64,000 nt of DNA, taken from the NCBI GenBank assembly GCA_022605955.1, contig JAKCOZ010000015.1:4965287-5029286 (forward strand). Reading direction: 5' to 3'. Below are positions 60,201-64,000 of the stretch, piece by piece. Positions within the stretch are counted from its first letter, which is position 1. Each line of letters begins with the position of its first letter. This stretch comes from Rallus limicola. Its lineage: Eukaryota > Chordata > Aves > Gruiformes > Rallidae. Below the pieces are notes generated by a model. It was not told the origin of the DNA and did not search any database. It saw nothing but the letters and a program-made list of their open reading frames with translations. Position numbers and translations under genes: made by a program.

Positions 60201-62672
60201 GCTTGCAAGTCGCCGCCGCTGCCCCTGCAGCTCTTAGGACTCCAGTTGGAGTTGAAGTGTTACTAAGCTCTGCTTAAATCACTTGCAGATTTATCCATTA
60301 AACAAACAATCTGAAGACGTATGCTTTCATCAGTGTGGTGTTTGTGCTATGCAGGCCCAGCTTTTATGGGCTCAGCTTTTCGGTGGGAGTACAGGTATTG
60401 AACGGGGAGGGAAGGAGCCAAACACGCCACCCCATGTTTGTCAGTGCACATTGGGAAGCTGGGGTAGAGCAGGGCCTTGGCACACGAGTGGATATCCTCA
60501 GTGGTTGCAGACAGACTGCCCTGAGCTCCTGCAAACTGTTACAAATCTTGAAACTTACCTGTTTCTGCAAAAAAAATACTGTTCTTGTAGTGATACACAG
60601 GTGGCAGTGGATTAAGAATGATTCATCTTTAGAAGAGCCCATGACCAACCCAACAAACCCTAAGCAGCACATTTTAAGTACCTGGGACTGGTCACGGTGT
60701 TAGATCTCTGAGCGTTAACCAGTGCCGGGGTTAGTGGTGTTACTGTGTTTCCTGAGTCTCTGGGCTGCTGAAGAAAGATCTCACTGGCAATCAGTAAATC
60801 AAATTGACTGTCTGTAAATCTCCTTTTAAAATTTGTTTAGAAGCACATTACAGATAGATGGACCGTACAACGAAGCGTTTTATGAGAAGCTGCTAGATCT
60901 TTCAACTGAAGATGACGGGACGGTAGCGTTTGCGTTGACAAAGGTACTCGTCTTGTGCCTGGTGTTGAAGCTTATTTAGTCTGTGGGTTGTAACAGGCCC
61001 CTGTCTCAGGGGGAGCCAGCCAGCATCACCACTGGCTTCTTGGAGAGCAGGAGGGTTCCTGTTTTCATTGTGCCAGGGTCTATCTTGACAGCAGAAGTGG
61101 TTAAAAACAAACATGTTTATGAGCAGTTCTTGAGAGAAAGCCAAAGCTGGTTATTTCCTTTCTGGACACTAAAAGCTTTTGCATGAACTGGTGCTGCTTT
61201 TCTCTCAAGAAAAAAATACCTGTAGGAAATAAACATGATTCTTACACAGGGTGCTGTAAAATGATCTATTACAGAGATACTTCCCAGCTCTTAAAATACC
61301 AACAGCCCAAATACTGAGGATACTAACGCCTTTTATAAAAGAACAGTGTGTTTTACTAAAGGTAAATACAAGAGAAAACTCAGGTTGTTTTCATGTTGCA
61401 TAGGTGCAGCAGTACAGAATAGCAATGACTGCCAAGGACTGCTCCATCATGATTGCGCTCTCACCCTGCCTACAAGATGAATGGTAAGAGAGACCTGCTT
61501 GTGAATGAATCCTCATTTAGAAACAGAAGGTGCATTTCACAGTTCAGTCACTTCAGGTAACTGTTAGAAGAAGTAGGGTTTTGTGGAGGGTGTCCAAATA
61601 TTTGGCTGTGAACATATAAGTAAGGTAGAGTTCTAAGACATTTGTGATGAGTTTCAAGTTGATTAAAGGAATTAAGAATTTTTATTTACTCCCTTTTTGA
61701 CATTCTAAATTATTCATAGTAAATACACATGATTTTAGCTAGGTACAATTTTTCTGCCTTGGTGTCCTCATAGGAGATTTTTCAAGGTGAGTTGCCTTTA
61801 ACTGTCTAATCAGAAAACAGAATTCTTTAAGCCCATTGTTAAAAACAAGGCAATAATTAAGAGGTGACATCATTCTCTGTAAGGCAGGAGGCTTTGCTGC
61901 AATATTATCTGTTTGGCTTGTCAGCCATAAGTCTGACATAATAGTTATTGGGGGAATTTGCTTTACCAAAGCCTGGTTATTTTTAGAGAATACTGCTTTC
62001 TGCATTTGCCTTGTGGCTTTTGAATATAATGTTCATTATAGAGATTTGTGCAGTGGTGACTTCCTAAGGCGTCCTCCATGCTTCAGGATGCTTGGACAGG
62101 AGTTCTGATACCAAATTTGCATTGTCTTGAACCTAAGTCAGGGCAGCAGCGATTTCTGCAGGCATCCCAAGGCTACTGCTCTGTATGCACTCCACCTCCA
62201 GGCAGCTGAAGAGTTACTAAAAGCAAAGACACAGTGATTGAGTAATGTTTGCATTACGCTGACAGGAAAATGCTGGTGCCTCTTCCAGTCAGGTTCCCTT
62301 TAAGACTGGTTAAGCTGAAGCCATTGTTTTCTAAAGGCTTTGCTTAACTTTCTTAGGCTCCCTGAGTTCTGAGGGTGAGGTTAGAGTCATGCAAATGGGA
62401 ATGCTGGCTGCAGTACTCTGATGTGCAACGCTGTTTTGTTTTCCAGCTCTGAGCAGAGACCTGTGGTACCAACATCCAAATCAAGATTCACCTTTTCTGT
62501 GTCTGTCCTGGACCTCGATCTAAAACCATACGAAAGCATTCCTCATCAGTACAAACTTGATGGCAAGATAGTAAACTATTATTTGAAGAATGTACAGGCC
62601 AAAGATGACCCAGTTATGTCCAGTCTCTTCAAGGAGAATGAAGACTGCACATTGGTTCTCCATAAAGTGTAA
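32530..62672 (+). CDS. IPPK: IPPK, inositol-pentakisphosphate 2-kinase (complete, 13 exons, 491 aa)
   Basis: IPPK transfers phosphate from ATP to the 2-position of Ins(1,3,4,5,6)P5 to make InsP6 (phytate), a cofactor for mRNA export and other nuclear processes. Exons: 32530-32610, 46615-46662, 51961-52056, 52834-52900, 55361-55482, 55858-55947, 56400-56458, 56882-56954, 57955-58234, 59293-59443, 60841-60943, 61404-61483, 62447-62672. They total 1476 bases, all GT-AG and in phase; 491 residues equals the human length as I recall it. Visible motifs: GEGN glycine loop (residues 15-18, ATP site), EIKPKCG (136-142, whose lysines match inositol-phosphate contacts in plant IPK1), CRYCMHQHLK (159-168, like the plant zinc site), KDCSIMIAL (401-409, with the Asp matching the plant catalytic Asp), and DLDLKPYESIPHQYKLDGKI near the C-terminus. 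The protein starts MEVEKMDENEW; an in-frame Met6 is a possible second start. Confidence 0.98.
34679..34731. repeat. (AAT)n/(AAC)n microsatellite
   Basis: A compound trinucleotide repeat begins with AAT units and changes to AAC units, in IPPK intron 1. Confidence 0.92.
35211..35270. repeat. 24-bp tandem repeat, 2.5 copies
   Basis: A unit starting TAGACAAAGGCTTTGGTAGC is repeated at 35211-35234 and 35235-35258, with a half copy to 35270. Because 24 is a multiple of three, the minus strand reads as a repeating WLPKPLSI-type octapeptide, which is not evidence of coding. Confidence 0.9.
38428..38448. repeat. (TTTA)n microsatellite
   Basis: A short run of TTTA tetranucleotides lies in IPPK intron 1. 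Confidence 0.75.
40088..40225 (-). mobile_element. CR1 3' fragment, minus orientation
   Basis: AGAACCACAGACTGGTCTGT leads into GTTGGAAGGGACCTTAGG, GATCATCTAGTCCCAACTCC, a GACAGGGACACC segment and TCCAGCTTGGCCTTGAA. This is the reverse complement of the CR1 3' region, inserted antisense to IPPK in intron 1. Confidence 0.93.
44521..44543. repeat. C-rich run
   Basis: A nearly pure C run with one T and one G in IPPK intron 1 is followed by a G/T-rich stretch. Confidence 0.85.
46239..46278. repeat. Polypyrimidine (T-rich) tract
   Basis: A run of about 19 T plus further C/T lies about 340 bases before the acceptor of IPPK exon 2. It is probably too far away to serve as that exon's own polypyrimidine tract. 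Confidence 0.8.
46615..46662 (+). CDS. IPPK: IPPK coding exon 2 (48 bases)
   Basis: Sixteen whole codons encode RCVVLRFLKSPPNQNK. The acceptor is TCTCCTCAG and the donor AAG|GTAAGA. The exon is very short and sits between introns of 14.0 and 5.3 kb. Skipping it would keep the frame but delete a core strand of the kinase N-lobe. Confidence 0.95.
47131..47177. repeat. 20-bp tandem repeat, 2.3 copies
   Basis: The unit ACAGAATATAGTGACTATWC occurs at 47131-47150 and 47151-47170, with a partial third copy to 47177. The copies differ at one base. Confidence 0.9.
48061..48114. repeat. Homopyrimidine tract
   Basis: Alternating T-runs and C-runs are almost unbroken by purines over about 54 bases, a sequence type able to form triplex DNA. 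Confidence 0.85.
48418..48462. repeat. (TA)n-(TTTA)n-(TA)n compound microsatellite
   Basis: About eleven TA units, then three to four TTTA units, then TA again. The whole tract contains only A and T. Confidence 0.92.
51961..52056 (+). CDS. IPPK: IPPK coding exon 3
   Basis: Thirty-two whole codons encode TSEEILHHLQNIVDFGKHVM to NYVHHG. The acceptor is TGTCTTCCAG and the donor GGG|GTAAAT. Confidence 0.96.
52834..52900 (+). CDS. IPPK: IPPK coding exon 4
   Basis: This exon encodes EIIQLPLDFVRQLCLKIQPE plus RP and one base. The acceptor TTTTTTCTTATAG follows a tandem T/AAAATC tract. The donor is CCAG|GTAAGT. Confidence 0.96.
52901..55360 (+). other. IPPK intron 4 (2.5 kb)
   Basis: No exon was seen. 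The intron contains a CR1 fragment at 54886-54985 and a GC-richer patch at 53.3-53.65 kb with fortuitous open frames on both strands. Confidence 0.75.
54886..54985 (-). mobile_element. CR1 3' fragment, minus orientation
   Basis: AGAATTGCAGAACGTTAGGA leads to GTTGGAAGGGACCTCAAAAG, GTCATCTAGTCCAATCCCCC and a GAGCAGGATCACCCAGA stretch, the reverse complement of a CR1 3' end. It lies in IPPK intron 4. Confidence 0.92.
55361..55482 (+). CDS. IPPK: IPPK coding exon 5
   Basis: This exon encodes SRCDKDMDTLSGYAMCLPNL to RPILCIEIK, including the first half of the EIKPK inositol-phosphate contact motif. The acceptor is TTTTCCCCAG and the donor AAG|GTACTG. Confidence 0.97.
55858..55947 (+). CDS. IPPK: IPPK coding exon 6
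   Basis: Thirty whole codons encode PKCGFIPFSSHVSQEIKHKV then CRYCMHQHLK, the Cys/His cluster that resembles the structural zinc site of plant IPK1. The acceptor is CTTGTTTTAG and the donor AAG|GTGACT. Confidence 0.97.
56400..56458 (+). CDS. IPPK: IPPK coding exon 7
   Basis: This exon encodes VANGKWKRPSKYCPLDLFS and the first two bases of Gly188. The acceptor is TTTCAACAG and the donor CAGG|GTAAGG. Confidence 0.95.
56882..56954 (+). CDS. IPPK: IPPK coding exon 8
   Basis: This exon encodes NKQRMHFALKSLLQEAQNNL then KIFK. The acceptor is TTTTCCCCTAG and the donor AAG|GTAAAG. Confidence 0.96.
57791..57828. repeat. (GA)n-(GT)n microsatellite
   Basis: A GA-rich run passes into a (TG)n run, about 125 bases before the acceptor of IPPK exon 9. 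Confidence 0.85.
57955..58234 (+). CDS. IPPK: IPPK coding exon 9 (largest)
   Basis: This exon encodes NGELIYGCKDEQDGVSDWNE, HLKPFFFPSNGLVSGPHCTR and a less conserved Ser/Ala/Gly loop (about residues 265-305) that varies among vertebrates. The acceptor is CACCTGCAG and the donor AATG|GTAAGG. Confidence 0.96.
59293..59443 (+). CDS. IPPK: IPPK coding exon 10
   Basis: This exon encodes GKHKLESSGLPRGCLLYKTL to LEEFPEE, including LDIEGLYPLYSRVEQYLEE. The acceptor is TTTTTCTTCTAG and the donor AGAG|GTAAGA. Confidence 0.96.
60841..60943 (+). CDS. IPPK: IPPK coding exon 11
   Basis: This exon encodes STLQIDGPYNEAFYEKLLDL then STEDDGTVAFALTK. The acceptor is TTTGTTTAG and the donor AAG|GTACTC. Confidence 0.96.
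61404..61483 (+). CDS. IPPK: IPPK coding exon 12 (catalytic Asp)
   Basis: This exon encodes VQQYRIAMTAKDCSIMIALS then PCLQDE, containing KDCSIMI with Asp402, the counterpart of the proposed catalytic base of plant IPK1. The acceptor is TTGCATAG and the donor AATG|GTAAGA. Confidence 0.96.
62447..62672 (+). CDS. IPPK: IPPK coding exon 13 (terminal)
   Basis: This exon encodes SEQRPVVPTSKSRFTFSVSV, DLDLKPYESIPHQYKLDGKI and the terminal CTLVLHKV, with TAA at 62670-62672. The acceptor is GTTTTCCAG. Confidence 0.97.
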
Positions 62673-64000
62673 CTGTTTCCTTAAGGTTATTTTTATTCCA
62701 ACACAGTAGAAAGTGAAAGATTAATGGAATACAATTATGGTGATTTTTTTTTCTGTTGTGTTCAGTGCATTTTTCAGCTGTGAATGTTTTTGCTTTAAGA
62801 AATGATTTCTAATTGGTATGCCTTTTCAGAGACATGGAAGAGCACTAAACCACGTGTTTGCTATATAACCTTAATGAATGTATTTTAATATGACAGAACA
62901 GATAATGTGCCATACCTTGGAACTAGAGGACAGATCAAATTAATGCTAAAAATCTGCTTCCTTGGAATTGAAAGAGCACAGAACGAAAGGTTTCCTGAGG
63001 TGTTGCGCTGACGTAGAAGGCCTAGTTACTAACCAGAGAATTGCCTTGGAGCTTGTGCTTTGCATCTCTTACCTGCTGGGAAGAGAGAATGCTCTGACAA
63101 AACCTAATACAAAACTTTAGCATTAACTAAGTCCACTGAAAACACAGCTGCAGTGGCTACTCAAAGTGTTACTGATGTATGGAACTACTGTGTTAGTGCA
63201 AAACACTTAAATACTAATGCATGAGACTAAGAACACCAGACTGCCTCCAGAAGTTTTGCCATCATCTTGTATCTGCTTAAAGCTCCTGAAGCTAAGCAAA
63301 AGGGTTAAAGGTAAGAACCTTTGGATTTTATGTGAAAGCTGGGCTTAACTCCTCTGACAGACCAGTCTTTTTATTTTTTTCTATACATTATATGCTGCTA
63401 TTGAAGGTGAAACCACAGCTCACTCCTACCTAACTTAAATTGAGCTATAGGAATAATATATTCTGAGTTTTACAGGTTATTCTAGATCTTTCAGATCGTG
63501 TCAAAGGTTGGCATTATTTCCCTGATACCCTCCATCCTGCATGGCATGGCCAGCTGCTTTCTGGCTCGTTCTCTGTAAGAGACACAGAGAAAAGGTGAGG
63601 TAGCTGGTGATGTTCTCTGAAGCTGCAGGGGCTCACTTTGTTGTGATGAGTATGGAGCTGAGATTGCATCATCGCTCCTGCAATGTAAGGATGGCTTTAC
63701 TTGGCAAACATTGGTATGTGCAGCTGATGTCTTGTGAGACCTCCACCCTGGAGGAAGAACCTGAGTTGGAGGCAGGATGTATTAAAAACTGAGGATAGTA
63801 TGATAAATCTACAGCTGATTTTCCCACACATGTGGGGATTACACACCCTGAAATGTGTGGGGAAATGCTATTCAAGCTACAGTGAACTGCTGTTACCTGG
63901 ATAAAGCGTGTGCTTACTGGTAATATTTTTCAAAATTCTGTAGGTCAATGTTTACAAGGAACAGATTCATGTTGTGGTCTCCATGTCATGTTTGCATTGT
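62673..64000 (+). other. IPPK 3' UTR and flank
   Basis: No further coding signal follows the IPPK stop. No canonical AATAAA was seen. An ATTAAA variant at 63781-63786 is the best candidate poly(A) signal, giving a 3' UTR of about 1.1 kb, but the true end could lie beyond the window. Confidence 0.45.

Larger units (their letters stand above)
56955..61403 (+). other. IPPK introns 8-11
   Basis: The introns between exons 8 and 12 are 1000, 1058, 1397 and 460 bases long. Apart from a purine/GT microsatellite at 57791-57828 they show no repeats or additional exons that I could support. Confidence 0.7.

Overview
The window looks like nuclear DNA of a bird or another sauropsid. It has intron-split vertebrate genes with CpG-island promoters and long AT-rich spacers. 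Its only recognisable dispersed repeats are four short CR1 retroposon fragments, with the GGTTGGAC..GATCTC..TCCAACC core typical of bird CR1 3' ends. The species cannot be fixed by eye. There are no bacterial genes, CRISPR arrays, tRNAs, rRNAs or recognisable endogenous retrovirus.

Three protein-coding genes are supported. (1) ATRIP, minus strand, 5' part only: five coding exons between 5326 and 998 encode about the first 316 residues; the rest lies off the left edge. (2) A two-exon BTG/TOB-family gene, plus strand, 13364-13990, giving a complete 156-residue protein close to BTG1/BTG2 but distinct from both. (3) IPPK (inositol-pentakisphosphate 2-kinase), plus strand, 13 coding exons from 32530 to 62672, giving a complete 491-residue protein with every splice junction in phase.

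Layout: 1-5.3 kb ATRIP; 4.8-5.7 kb its CpG island with four CCAAT boxes; 5.7-12.4 kb gene-free; 12.6-14.6 kb BTG-like gene, island and poly(A) sites; 14.6-32.0 kb gene-free; 32.0-33.2 kb IPPK island and exon 1; 32.6-46.6 kb a 14-kb first intron; 46.6-62.7 kb IPPK exons 2-13; then its 3' UTR to near the right edge. Introns and spacers hold CR1 fragments, short tandem duplications, microsatellites and C- or G-rich runs.

The genes are not an operon or a shared pathway. ATRIP acts in ATR checkpoint signalling, the BTG protein probably in CCR4-NOT-linked mRNA decay and growth arrest, and IPPK makes phytate (InsP6). The points of most interest are the extra BTG paralog lying between genes that are on different human chromosomes (ATRIP 3p21, IPPK 9q22), its 156-base intron that is open in frame, and the promoter architectures. 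I found no convincing wholly new system.
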